Below are positions 39,997 through 48,563 of a DNA stretch of 62,518 bases, piece after piece. Origin of the DNA: Falsiroseomonas selenitidurans. Its GTDB lineage: Bacteria > Pseudomonadota > Alphaproteobacteria > Acetobacterales > Acetobacteraceae. The notes below the pieces were generated by a model. It made no database searches. It was not told where the DNA came from and saw only the letters and a program-made list of their open reading frames with translations. The stretch spans positions 1-62,518 of the forward strand of contig NZ_JAAVNE010000031.1 of NCBI RefSeq assembly GCF_012103215.1, given 5' to 3'. Every line of letters begins with the position of its first letter. Position 1 is the stretch's first letter. A program made the translations under genes and the position numbers.

Positions 39997-41624
39997 GCCT
40001 GCCGACCGCCGCCGAGGATCTGGTGCTCGGCCTGACCGGGGTGATCGGCCTGCCGGCCCTGACGGAGGCTGCCGGCGCGCCCCTGGCGGCGGAGGACATC
40101 GCCGCCCTGGTCGAGGAAGCCGCCCGCTTCACCGCGGAGAAGATGGCCCCGCACTGGCAGGAAGCCGACCGCCACGGCGCCACCTACGCCAATGGCACGG
40201 TGACGGTGCCGCCGCACTACCGCGCGCTGATGCAGGACTGGATCGACAGCGGCTGGCAGGGCGTTGCCGCCCCGGTGGAACATGGCGGGCAGGGCCTGCC
40301 GCACGCGCTGTGGATCGCGGTGACGGAACTCGCCTCGGCGGCCGACATGGCCTTTTTCCTCGGCCCTGTCCTGACCGCCGGCGCCATCGACCTGCTGGTC
40401 GGCCACGCCACGCCGGACCAGTCCGCGCGCTGGCTGCCGCAGCTGGTCTCCGGCAGCTGGACCGGGACGATGTGCCTGACGGAGCCGCAGGCGGGCTCCG
40501 ACCTGGCCGCCCTGCGCTGCCGGGCGGAACCGCTGGGGGAGGGCCGCTACGCGCTGCACGGCCAGAAGATCTATATCACCTGGGGCGAGCATGACCTGAC
40601 GGAGAACATCCTGCACCTGGTGCTGGCCCGGCTGCCCGGCGCGCCGGAAGGCTCGCGCGGCATTTCCCTGTTTGCCGCGCCGCGCCTTCTGCCGGATGGA
40701 AGCCGCAACGCGCTGCGCTGCGGCGGCATCGAACGCAAGCTGGGCATCCATGCCTCCCCCACCTGCGTCATGCTGTTCGAGGGGGCTGAGGCGGAGCTGG
40801 TGGGCGAACCGGGGCGCGGGCTGAACGCGATGTTCGCCATGATGAACGCGGCGCGGCTGGCGGTCGGCGTGCAGGGCGTGGGGCAGGGCGCGCGGGCGTT
40901 GGCGCTGGCGGAAGCCTATGCGACGCAGCGGGTGCAGAATGGCCGGCCCATCGCGCGTCACGCCGATGTGGCGCGGATGCTGGCGGAAATGCGCGCCATC
41001 ACCCTCGCCGGGCGGCTGCTGGCGCTGGAGGCCGCCGCGGCGCTGGACCGTCATCACCTGCTGGGCGAGGAGGCCGGGGCCACGCGCCTGGCGCTGCTGA
41101 CCCCCATCGTCAAGGCCTGGTGCACGGACCGGGGGGTGGAGACCGCCAGCCAGGGCATCCAGGTGCATGGCGGCATGGGCTTCGTGGAGGATACCGGCGC
41201 GGCGCAGATCCTGCGCGATGCCCGCATCGCGCCGATCTACGAGGGCACCAACGGCATCCAGGCGATCGACCTGCTGGTGCGCAAGCTGGGCCGGGACGAG
41301 GCCGCGGCGATGCACGCCCTGCTGGCGGAGGTCGCGGCCACCGATCCGCGCCTGGCCGCCACCTGTGCGCGGGTGGGGGAGGCGACCGCCACGCTGCTGG
41401 CGCTGCAGGCGCGGGACCCGGAGACGGCGCAGTCACTGGCCGCGCCCTACCTCGATGCCTGCGGCTGGCTGCTGGGCGGCTGGATGCTGGTGCGCGCCGC
41501 CACCGCCAGCCCGGACCGCGCCGCCCTGGCCGGCTTCTACCTGGCCCGGCTGCTGCCGCGGGCCGAGGCAAGGTGCCAGGAGATCGCCCAGGGGGCGCTG
41601 CTTCCGCTGCCGGCATCCCCCTAA
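39993..41624 (+). CDS. acyl-CoA dehydrogenase, long DmdC-like type
   Basis: A 543-residue acyl-CoA dehydrogenase of the extended type related to 3-methylthiopropionyl-CoA dehydrogenase (DmdC). Signature parts are 'GTMCLTEPQAGSDLAALRCRA', 'GQKIYITWGEHDLTENILHLVLARLPGAPEGSRGISLF' (parts KIYITWGEHDLTENI and LVLARLPGAPEG), 'GIERKLGIHASPTCVM' and the catalytic base Glu417 in 'PIYEGTNGIQAIDLL'. The N-terminal part and the C-terminal 'YLDACGWLLGGWMLVRAA' region are present, so it looks intact. The CoA substrate is unknown. It overlaps the FAD oxidoreductase gene, and a strong stem-loop follows the stop. Confidence 0.88.
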   Translation: MSLPTAAEDLVLGLTGVIGLPALTEAAGAPLAAEDIAALVEEAARFTAEKMAPHWQEADRHGATYANGTVTVPPHYRALMQDWIDSGWQGVAAPVEHGGQGLPHALWIAVTELASAADMAFFLGPVLTAGAIDLLVGHATPDQSARWLPQLVSGSWTGTMCLTEPQAGSDLAALRCRAEPLGEGRYALHGQKIYITWGEHDLTENILHLVLARLPGAPEGSRGISLFAAPRLLPDGSRNALRCGGIERKLGIHASPTCVMLFEGAEAELVGEPGRGLNAMFAMMNAARLAVGVQGVGQGARALALAEAYATQRVQNGRPIARHADVARMLAEMRAITLAGRLLALEAAAALDRHHLLGEEAGATRLALLTPIVKAWCTDRGVETASQGIQVHGGMGFVEDTGAAQILRDARIAPIYEGTNGIQAIDLLVRKLGRDEAAAMHALLAEVAATDPRLAATCARVGEATATLLALQARDPETAQSLAAPYLDACGWLLGGWMLVRAATASPDRAALAGFYLARLLPRAEARCQEIAQGALLPLPASP

Positions 41625-41626
41625 CC

Positions 41627-41658
41627 GGCTGCAAGAGCGTTAAGCGCCTCTTGCAGCC
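41627..41658 (+). terminator. stem-loop between acyl-CoA dehydrogenase and carotenoid genes
   Basis: Perfect 11-base arms GGCTGCAAGAG (41627-41637) and CTCTTGCAGCC (41648-41658) flank a 10-base loop, 2 bases after the stop codon. It divides the two gene groups. Part of the right arm (TTGCAG) could pair instead with CTGCAA at 41676-41681, near the next start. Confidence 0.6.
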
Positions 41659-41690
41659 TCGCGCGACGGACGCATCTGCAACCGACCGAC

Positions 41691-43304
41691 ATGACCGCTC
41701 CCCTGTCCTCCCCCGCCCTTCACCGCCCCCGTCCCAAGGTTGCCGTCATCGGCGCCGGGCCGGGCGGCCTTGCCGCAGCCATGCTGCTTGCCGCCTCGGG
41801 CGCCCGGGTGACGGTGTATGAGAAGGATTCCGTGGTGGGGGGGCGCACCCGCACCCTGACCTCGCCGGAAGGCTACAGCTTCGACCTGGGACCGACCTTC
41901 TTCCTCTATCCGCGCATCCTGAAGGAGATCTTCAGCCGCTGCGGTGCGGAACTGGAGTCGGAGGTGGATCTGCGGCGGCTGGAGCCGCAGTATCGGCTGA
42001 TCTTCGAGCAGGGCAGCCCGGATGCCGGCAACCCGCCGACCCGGATCGACGCCAGCGCCGACATGGCGCGGATGGAGGCTGAGATCGCCCGCATCAGCCC
42101 GGAGGATGCGCGCGGCCTGCGCCCCTTCATGGCGGAAAACCGCGCCAAGCTGGAAGCCTTCCGCCCGGTGCTGGAACGCGCCTTCTCCACCGCCGCCGAC
42201 ATGGTGCGGCCGGACATGTTGAAGGCGCTGCCGCTGATGAAGCCCTGGTCCACCGTGGACCGGGACCTGGCGCGGCACTTCAAGGACCCGCGCGTCCGCC
42301 TCGCCTTTTCCTTCCAGACCAAATACCTGGGCATGAGCCCGTTCAAATGCCCGGCGCTGTTCACCATCCTGTCCTTCCTGGAATATGAGCACGGCGTCTT
42401 CCACCCGATCGGTGGCTGCGGCGCGGTGTCGGACGCCATGGCGCGGGTGGCGCAGCGGCTGGGGGCGGAAATCCGGCTGGACACGCCGGTGGAGGGCATC
42501 GCCTTCGAGGGAAGGCGTGCCCGCGGCGTGGATGTGGGCGGCCGGGTCCAGGATGCCGAGGCCGTGGTGGTGAATGCGGATTTCGCGCACGCCATCCCGA
42601 AGCTGATCCCGGACCACCTGCGCAAGCGCGGATGGACCGACCGGAAGATCGGCAAGGCGAAGTATTCCTGCTCCACCTTCATGCTCTACCTGGGGCTGGA
42701 CAAGGAACTTCCTGGGGTGGCGCACCACAACGTCATCCTCTCGGAACAGTATCGGGAGAATATCGGCCAGATTGAGCGCGGCGAGATCCCGGAGATCCCC
42801 TCGCTGTACGTGCAGCATGCCGGCGCCACCGATCCCACCCTGGCGCCCGCCGGCCATACCGCGCTGTATGTGCTGGTGCCGGCGCCCAACCTGATCGTGC
42901 GGCCGGACTGGTCGGCGCATTGCGCCCGGTTCCGGGAGATCGCGCTGGACCGGCTGAAGGTGCTGGGCCATGGCGACCTGCGGCCCCACATCCGCTACGA
43001 GCGGATCGTCGCGCCGCCGGACTGGGAGAGTGATTTCGGCGTCGGCTTCGGCGCCACCTTCAACCTCTCCCACGAATTGCCGCAGATGCTGCTGTTCCGC
43101 CCCGGCAACCGGTTCCGGGAGGTGGAGGGGGTGTATCTGGTGGGCGGCGGCACCCACCCCGGCAGCGGCCTGCCGGTGATCTACGAGGGCGCGCGGATCA
43201 CCACCGGGCTGCTGGCGAAGGATCTCGGCCTGTCCGGCGCGCCGAGCCGGCCGACCGCCGAGAGCGGTTTCCGCGCAGCGACGCCGGTGGCGGCGGAGTC
43301 CTGA
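41691..43304 (+). CDS. CrtI/CrtN-family carotenoid desaturase/oxygenase 1
   Basis: A 537-residue flavoprotein of the phytoene/diapophytoene desaturase family. The FAD fold 'VAVIGAGPGGLAAAMLLAASG' begins at about residue 17, followed by 'GGRTRTLTSPEGYSFDLGP'. The C-terminal signature 'GVYLVGGGTHPGSGLPVIYEGARITTGLL' is complete. It sits in a locus with HpnCD and HpnE, which make squalene, so the probable substrate is the C30 chain (dehydrosqualene/diapolycopene series) rather than C40 phytoene. Which of the two tandem paralogues desaturates (CrtN role) and which oxidises the chain ends (CrtP role) cannot be decided by eye. No ribosome site precedes the ATG. Confidence 0.88.
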   Translation: MTAPLSSPALHRPRPKVAVIGAGPGGLAAAMLLAASGARVTVYEKDSVVGGRTRTLTSPEGYSFDLGPTFFLYPRILKEIFSRCGAELESEVDLRRLEPQYRLIFEQGSPDAGNPPTRIDASADMARMEAEIARISPEDARGLRPFMAENRAKLEAFRPVLERAFSTAADMVRPDMLKALPLMKPWSTVDRDLARHFKDPRVRLAFSFQTKYLGMSPFKCPALFTILSFLEYEHGVFHPIGGCGAVSDAMARVAQRLGAEIRLDTPVEGIAFEGRRARGVDVGGRVQDAEAVVVNADFAHAIPKLIPDHLRKRGWTDRKIGKAKYSCSTFMLYLGLDKELPGVAHHNVILSEQYRENIGQIERGEIPEIPSLYVQHAGATDPTLAPAGHTALYVLVPAPNLIVRPDWSAHCARFREIALDRLKVLGHGDLRPHIRYERIVAPPDWESDFGVGFGATFNLSHELPQMLLFRPGNRFREVEGVYLVGGGTHPGSGLPVIYEGARITTGLLAKDLGLSGAPSRPTAESGFRAATPVAAES

Positions 43305-43406
43305 TCCAGGCCGCTGCCTGAGGCTGGGCGCGCGGGGGAAGGCGGCAGGTCCCGCCCGGCGCGCCTGGCGGACTATGCTAGGATCGAGGGAGGGAGGAAC
43401 GCAGGC

Positions 43407-44993
43407 ATGGCAGACCGGGTGGTTGTGGTGGGTGCCGGCCTCGGCGGCCTGGCGGCGGCCTGCGTCGCCGCGGCGCGCGGGCACAAGGTGACGCTGCTGG
43501 ACAAGAACCCCTGGCTGGGCGGCAAGGCGGCGGTGCTGACGCTGGACGCGCCGGACGGCTCCGGCGCCTTCCGCTTCGACATGGGCCCCACCATCCTGAC
43601 CGTGCCGCGCGTGCTGCGCCGCATCTATGCGGAGGCGGGGCGCGACCAGGCACGGGAGTTGCCGCTGATCCGGCTGGACCCGCAATGGCGCTGCTTCTTC
43701 GAGGATGGCACGCGGATCGACCTGATGGCCGATGTCGCCACCATGCAGGCCGAGATCGAGAGATTCGCCCCCGGCCGCGGCCTCGGCGAGGGCTACCGCA
43801 GGTTCCAGGAGGAAAGCCGTCACCTCCATGGTGTGTCGGAGAAATTCTTCTTCTGGCGGCCGGTCGAGGGGGTGACGGACACCATCGACATGAAGGCCAA
43901 CCTGAACCCCGGCACCATCCGGGACGTGCTGTCCCTGAAGATGGGCCAGACGGCGGCCAAGGTGATCCGCGGCCATGTGCCGGATGCGCGGCTGGCGCAG
44001 ATGCTGGACCACTACTGCCAGTATATCGGCTCCTCCCCCTATCTGGCGCCGGCGGTGGTCTGTTCGATCGGCGACATGCAGGCCAGCGAGGGCGTCTGGT
44101 ACCCGGTGGGCGGCACCCGCGCGGTGGCGGAGGGCCTGGCGAAGCTGGCCGGTGAGCTGGGCGTGGAACTGCGCCCCGGTTCGGAGGTGACGGGCTTCGA
44201 CATCGAGGCCGGCGCCATCCGGGGCGTGCGGGTGGGCAGCGAGACCATCGCCTGCGATGCCGTGATTTCCAACATGGACGCCGTGCGCACCTACACGGAG
44301 CTGGTCGGCGGCGAGCCCGGGCGGAAATACAGGAAGAAGAACTTCGAGCCGGCGTGCTCCGGCGTGGTGCTCTATCTCGGCCTGAAGAAGCGCTACGACC
44401 ATCTGGCGCATCACTGCTTCGTCTTCTCCCGCGATGCGGAGGAGGAGTTCGACGCGATCTACAAGAAGGGCGAGCCGGCGCCGGACCCGACGGCCTATCT
44501 GGCCGCGACCTCCTGCTCCGACGACACCACGGCGCCGGCGGGCGGGGAGGCGCTGTATGTGCTGGTGCACACCCCGCATCTGCGGCCGCACCACGACTGG
44601 TCGGCGATGTTCCCGAAGTACCGCCAGACGATCCTGGACAAGCTGAAGCGCACGGCCGGGATGGAGGATATCGAGGAGCGGATCGTGGTGGAGGGCAGGC
44701 TGACGCCGGTCGACATCCACGAGCGCTACCGGGTGCTGGACGGCGCCATCTACGGGCTGGCCAGCCATGGCAGCTTCACCGGCGCCTTCAAGCCGGGCAA
44801 CCGGTCCAGGATGGTGAAGGGCCTGTACCTGTGCGGCGGCGCCGCGCATCCCGGGCCGGGCATGCCGATGGTGATGATGTCCGGCTGGATCGCGGCGGAT
44901 GCGCTGGACCGCGACCGCGGCGGCCGCGGCATGTCGGACTCGGCGCGCGAGGCCGGGCGGCGGGAGGCGGAGCTGGCCGCCGCGGCGGAGTAG
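43407..44993 (+). CDS. CrtI/CrtN/CrtP-family carotenoid desaturase/oxygenase 2
   Basis: A 528-residue flavoprotein. The FAD fold 'VVVVGAGLGGLAAACVAAARG' starts at residue 5, then 'GGKAAVLTLDAPDG', 'FRFDMGPTILTVPRVL' and the C-terminal 'GLYLCGGAAHPGPGMPMVMMSG' complete the family pattern. It differs strongly from the first paralogue in the middle region (for example 'CQYIGSSPYLAPAVVCSIGDMQ'), so the two probably do successive steps: dehydrogenation of the C30 chain and oxidation of its terminal methyl. GGGAGGGAGG lies about 9 bases before the ATG. The gap to the preceding gene is 102 bases and to the acyltransferase gene 7 bases. Confidence 0.88.
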   Translation: MADRVVVVGAGLGGLAAACVAAARGHKVTLLDKNPWLGGKAAVLTLDAPDGSGAFRFDMGPTILTVPRVLRRIYAEAGRDQARELPLIRLDPQWRCFFEDGTRIDLMADVATMQAEIERFAPGRGLGEGYRRFQEESRHLHGVSEKFFFWRPVEGVTDTIDMKANLNPGTIRDVLSLKMGQTAAKVIRGHVPDARLAQMLDHYCQYIGSSPYLAPAVVCSIGDMQASEGVWYPVGGTRAVAEGLAKLAGELGVELRPGSEVTGFDIEAGAIRGVRVGSETIACDAVISNMDAVRTYTELVGGEPGRKYRKKNFEPACSGVVLYLGLKKRYDHLAHHCFVFSRDAEEEFDAIYKKGEPAPDPTAYLAATSCSDDTTAPAGGEALYVLVHTPHLRPHHDWSAMFPKYRQTILDKLKRTAGMEDIEERIVVEGRLTPVDIHERYRVLDGAIYGLASHGSFTGAFKPGNRSRMVKGLYLCGGAAHPGPGMPMVMMSGWIAADALDRDRGGRGMSDSAREAGRREAELAAAAE

Positions 44994-45000
44994 CCGTGCC

Positions 45001-45831
45001 ATGAACGCCATGCCGCCGGCGCCGCGACGCGAGGACGGCGCGGGGCCGATCGCGCTGTACGACCCGGGGCGCATGGCGTTCTTCCACTACATGTTCGGCC
45101 GCTTCTTCCGCACCCACATGCGGGCGGCGCGGGTGGCGCGTTGGGGCGTGCCGGGGGCCTATGGCGACCGGCCGCTGGTGGTTTTCGCCAACCATCCCGG
45201 CTGGTGGGACGGCGTCGCCTTCATGCTGCTGTCCCAGCGCCTGTTCCCGGGGCGGCGCATGTTCATCCCGATGGATGCCGCGGCGCTGTCCCGCTACCGC
45301 TTCATGACGCGCATCGGCGTCTTCGGCGTGGAACATGGCAGCCCGCGCGGCGCCGTCGCCTTCCTGCGCACCGCGCGGCAGGTGCTGGCCGCGCCGGACC
45401 GCATGCTGTGGATGAACGCCCCCGGCCGCTTCAGCGATGTGCGGGAACGCCCGGTGCCCATCGCCCCCGGCATGGCCCGCCTGCCGGAGATGGCGGCGGA
45501 GGCAATGTTCGTGCCCCTGGCGCTGGACTACCCCTTCTGGAGCGAGCGCAAGGCGGAAATGCTGTGCGCCTTCGGCCCGCCCATCCCCGCCGCGGAGCTG
45601 CTGGCGCAGCGGCGGGAGGCAAGGCTGGCCACGCTTTCCGCCGCGCTCGCCGCCACCATGGACCAGCTGGCCGGGGATGCCATCGCCCGCGACCCGGCGC
45701 GGTTCGAGACGCTGCTGCAGGGGCCGGAAGGCATGGGCGGCATCTACCAGCTGTGGCGACGCTTGCGTTCCCTGGCGAAGGGCGAAACATTCGACCCAAG
45801 ACATGAACAAGGGGCGGGGAAGGGCACGTGA
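45001..45831 (+). CDS. lysophospholipid acyltransferase (PlsC)-family protein, CrtO-like role
   Basis: A 276-residue acyltransferase. The catalytic HX4D motif is seen in 'VVFANHPGWWDGVAFMLL' (His-Pro-Gly-Trp-Trp-Asp), followed by 'IGVFGVEHGSPRGAVAFLRTA' and a glycerol-binding-like 'LWMNAPGRFSDVRERP' in place of the usual EGTRS. In a C30 carotenoid locus this fits the final acylation of the glycosyl-diapocarotenoate, the job of CrtO in staphyloxanthin synthesis. The residue pattern alone would also allow a phospholipid acyltransferase. The start is the ATG at 45001. It overlaps the glycosyltransferase gene. Confidence 0.78.
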   Translation: MNAMPPAPRREDGAGPIALYDPGRMAFFHYMFGRFFRTHMRAARVARWGVPGAYGDRPLVVFANHPGWWDGVAFMLLSQRLFPGRRMFIPMDAAALSRYRFMTRIGVFGVEHGSPRGAVAFLRTARQVLAAPDRMLWMNAPGRFSDVRERPVPIAPGMARLPEMAAEAMFVPLALDYPFWSERKAEMLCAFGPPIPAAELLAQRREARLATLSAALAATMDQLAGDAIARDPARFETLLQGPEGMGGIYQLWRRLRSLAKGETFDPRHEQGAGKGT

Positions 45832-46931
45832 TGGACCTCGACTTCACCTGGGCCTGGATCGCCCTGGCGCTGGCCACCTTTCCCGCCACCATGGGGGTGG
45901 CGAACCTGATCCTGGTGCGCCCACCGCGTGGCACCCCGCCCGAGGGCGCGCTGGTCTCCATCCTGGTGCCGGCGCGGAACGAGGCGCCGAACATCGCCGC
46001 CTGCCTCGATGCCGCCCTGGCCTCCGCGGGCGTGGCGGTGGAGGTGGTGGTGATGGATGACGGTTCCACCGACGCCACGGCGCAGATCGTCGCCGGCTAT
46101 GCGGCCCGGGATGCGCGGGTGCGGCTGGAAACGGCGCCGCCCCTGCCGGCGGGCTGGACCGGCAAGGTGCATGCCTGCGCCCGGCTGGCGGAAGCGGCAC
46201 GTGGCACGCATTTCCTGTTCATCGATGCCGATGTGCGGCTGGCGCCGGAGGCTGCGGCGCTGATGGCGGGCCATGCGGCGGCCAGCGGCGCCACCATGGT
46301 GACCGGCGTGCCGCGCCAGGCGATCGGCAGCCTGGGCGAGGCGCTGACCGTGCCGATGATCAATTTCCTGCTGTTCTGCTACCTGCCCGGCGGCGGTCGC
46401 GCCTTCACCCGCCGGTCCGGCATGGCGGCAGCCTGCGGCCAGCTTCTGCTGGTGGAGCGGGAGGGCTACTTCGCCGCCGGCGGGCATGAGGGGGTGAAGG
46501 GCGTGCTGCACGACGCGCTGGCGCTGGCGCGGCGCATGCGCGACCACGGCCTGGCGACGGAGATCGTGGAAGGCGCCGGCCTGGCCACCTGCCGGATGTA
46601 TGACGGCTTCCGGCAGAGCTGGGCCGGCTTCATCAAGAATGCGCGGGAAGGCATGGCGACGCCGGTCGGCCTGCCGATCTGGACCGTCATGCTCGCCGGC
46701 GCGCATCTCTGGCCCTTCGTCTTCCTGCCGCGCAGCGCCGCGATCCTGGCGCTGGCGCTGGGCTTCGCGCTGCGGGCGGCGGTGACGCTGCGGGTGCGGG
46801 AGCCGTGGTGGACCATCCCGCTGCACCCGGCGACGGTGGCCGTGGCGCTGGCCATCCAATGGGCGGCGCTGGTGCGCGGCCTGCTGGGCAAGCCGGCCGG
46901 CTGGAAGGGTCGGGCCTATGAGCCCGTGTGA
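45831..46931 (+). CDS. glycosyltransferase family 2, CrtQ-like role
   Basis: A 366-residue membrane glycosyltransferase. One N-terminal helix is followed by a GT-A domain with 'SILVPARNEAPNIAACLDAAL', the nucleotide-binding 'VVMDDGSTDATAQIVAG' and the metal-binding 'HFLFIDADVRLAPEAA'. 'GGHEGVKGVLHDALALARRM' is near the ED-x-ALA region. Two or three C-terminal helices follow. The layout is that of CrtQ-like 4,4'-diaponeurosporenoate glycosyltransferases. Its ATG shares a base with the upstream stop (TGATG); a GTG one codon earlier is an alternative start, and GGGGAAGGG lies upstream. It would add a sugar to the carotenoid acid. Confidence 0.82.
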   Translation: MDLDFTWAWIALALATFPATMGVANLILVRPPRGTPPEGALVSILVPARNEAPNIAACLDAALASAGVAVEVVVMDDGSTDATAQIVAGYAARDARVRLETAPPLPAGWTGKVHACARLAEAARGTHFLFIDADVRLAPEAAALMAGHAAASGATMVTGVPRQAIGSLGEALTVPMINFLLFCYLPGGGRAFTRRSGMAAACGQLLLVEREGYFAAGGHEGVKGVLHDALALARRMRDHGLATEIVEGAGLATCRMYDGFRQSWAGFIKNAREGMATPVGLPIWTVMLAGAHLWPFVFLPRSAAILALALGFALRAAVTLRVREPWWTIPLHPATVAVALAIQWAALVRGLLGKPAGWKGRAYEPV

Positions 46932-46964
46932 CGGCGGCGCCCGGTCGCGGGCTTCGGGCTGAGC

Positions 46965-48563
46965 ATGGACGGCGCGGATCTCGCGGCGGGTCCGCCGAGC
47001 CGGACGGAGACGGGGGAGAACTTCCCCGTCGCCTCCCGCCTGCTGCCGCCGCCGCTGCGCCCGCTGGTGCTGGCCTTCTACCGCTTCGCCCGGCAGGCGG
47101 ACGACATCGCCGATGCCCCCGGCCTGGCGCCGGCCGAGAAGCTGGCCCGGCTGGCGGCGATGGAGGCGCTGCTGGACCGGCCGGACGGCCCGCTGGCCGC
47201 CACCGGCACGGCGGAGGCGCGACGCCTGCTGTCCGCCTTCCGCCAGGATTCGGTGCAGGACCGCTACCCGGACTGGGCGGCGCTGGAGGATTACTGCGCC
47301 CGTTCCGCCGCCCCTGTCGGCCGGATGCTGCTGCGCCTGCACGGGGAGGACGCAGCGGGCGCGGCCCGCGCCTCGGATGCGCTCTGCGCCGCCTTGCAGG
47401 TGCTGAACCATCTGCAGGACCTGGTGCCGGACCGCCAGGCACTCGGCCGCGTCTACCTGCCGACCACCTGGATGGCGCTGGCAGGCGGAGAGGACGGCTT
47501 CTTCGCAGCCCAGAGCCCCGCCCGCCGCGCCGTGCTGGATGCGGCGCTGGACCGGGTGGAGGCGATGCTGGAACAGGCGGCGCCGCTGCCCCGCCTGCTG
47601 CGCAGCCGGCTGCGCCGGCAGGCGCAGGTGACGCTCGACCTCGGCTGGCGGCTGCTCGCACGGCTGCGGGCGGCGGATCCGGTGGCCGGGCGGGTGGCGC
47701 TGCGCCGCGCCGATTTCGCCGCCGCCTTCGCCGGCCTGGCCCGCGCCCCGCGCAGCGACGCCCAGGTGGTGCGCGCCCGTGTCGCCCGCGCCGGCAGCAG
47801 CTTCGGCCGCGGCATGGCGGTGCTGAAGGGCGACCGGCTGCGGGCGTTGCATGCCGTCTATGGCTTCTGCCGCGCGGTGGATGACATCGCCGATGGCGCG
47901 ATGCCGGAGGCCGAGAAGCGCCGCTTCCTGGCGCAATGGCGCGCCCGGCTGGCGGCACCGGATTGCGCGCTGTCCGCCGAACTGGCCTGGGCGCGCGCCG
48001 CCTTCGGGCTGCCGGAGGCGGAATGCGCGGCGATGATCGACGGCATGGAGACGGACGCGACGCCCGGGTTGCGCCTGGCCGACGAGGCGGCGCTGGATCT
48101 CTACTGCCGGCGCGTCGCCGGGAGCGTCGGCGTGCTGGCCGTGCGCATCTTCGGCGCGCCGGGGGCGGTGGATTTCGGCCTGGCGCTGGGCCGCACCTTC
48201 CAGCTGGTGAACATCCTGCGCGACGTGGACGAGGATGCGCGGATCGACCGCGTCTATGTGCCGGAGACCCTGCGCGCCCGGCATGGCGTGGCGGGCGGCA
48301 CGGCTGCCGAGATCGTCGCCCATCCCGGCTTCGCCGCCTGTTGCGAGGATCTGGCGGCGCGCGCCGCTGCCGGCTTCGAACGGGCGGAGCGGGCATTGCG
48401 GGCGCTGGATGCGCGGGCGATGAAGCCGGCGCGGGTGATGATGTGGGGCTACCACCGCCTGCTGCACCGCATGCTGGCCAACGGCTTCGCCCATCCGCGC
48501 CGCCGGGCGCGGCTGCGGCGGGGGGAGAAGCTGCAGATGGCGGCGCGGGCGCTGCTGCCATGA
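46965..48563 (+). CDS. hpnCD: fused HpnC-HpnD squalene-forming synthase
   Basis: A 532-residue protein made of two head-to-head prenyl synthase domains. Domain 1 (about 15-260) starts with the HpnC-type 'TGENFPVASRLLP' and has the Asp motifs 'ARQADDIAD' (Asp46-50) and 'NHLQDLVPD' (Asp152, Asp156). Domain 2 (about 270-530) starts with the HpnD-type 'AGSSFGRGMAVLKGDRLRALHAVYGFCRAVDDIAD' (parts SSFGRGMAVLKG and YGFCRAVDDIAD, Asp306-310) and has 'NILRDVDED' at 416-424. In known systems HpnD makes presqualene diphosphate and HpnC hydroxysqualene as separate proteins. Both Asp-motif sets are intact here, so the fusion should do both steps. It overlaps hpnE by ATGA. Confidence 0.9.
   Translation: MDGADLAAGPPSRTETGENFPVASRLLPPPLRPLVLAFYRFARQADDIADAPGLAPAEKLARLAAMEALLDRPDGPLAATGTAEARRLLSAFRQDSVQDRYPDWAALEDYCARSAAPVGRMLLRLHGEDAAGAARASDALCAALQVLNHLQDLVPDRQALGRVYLPTTWMALAGGEDGFFAAQSPARRAVLDAALDRVEAMLEQAAPLPRLLRSRLRRQAQVTLDLGWRLLARLRAADPVAGRVALRRADFAAAFAGLARAPRSDAQVVRARVARAGSSFGRGMAVLKGDRLRALHAVYGFCRAVDDIADGAMPEAEKRRFLAQWRARLAAPDCALSAELAWARAAFGLPEAECAAMIDGMETDATPGLRLADEAALDLYCRRVAGSVGVLAVRIFGAPGAVDFGLALGRTFQLVNILRDVDEDARIDRVYVPETLRARHGVAGGTAAEIVAHPGFAACCEDLAARAAAGFERAERALRALDARAMKPARVMMWGYHRLLHRMLANGFAHPRRRARLRRGEKLQMAARALLP

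Noticed and set aside
41640..45074. A long minus-strand open frame of 1144 codons over the carotenoid genes
   Set aside because: It is the reverse-strand shadow of the two CrtI-family genes, with no protein motifs and non-coding composition.
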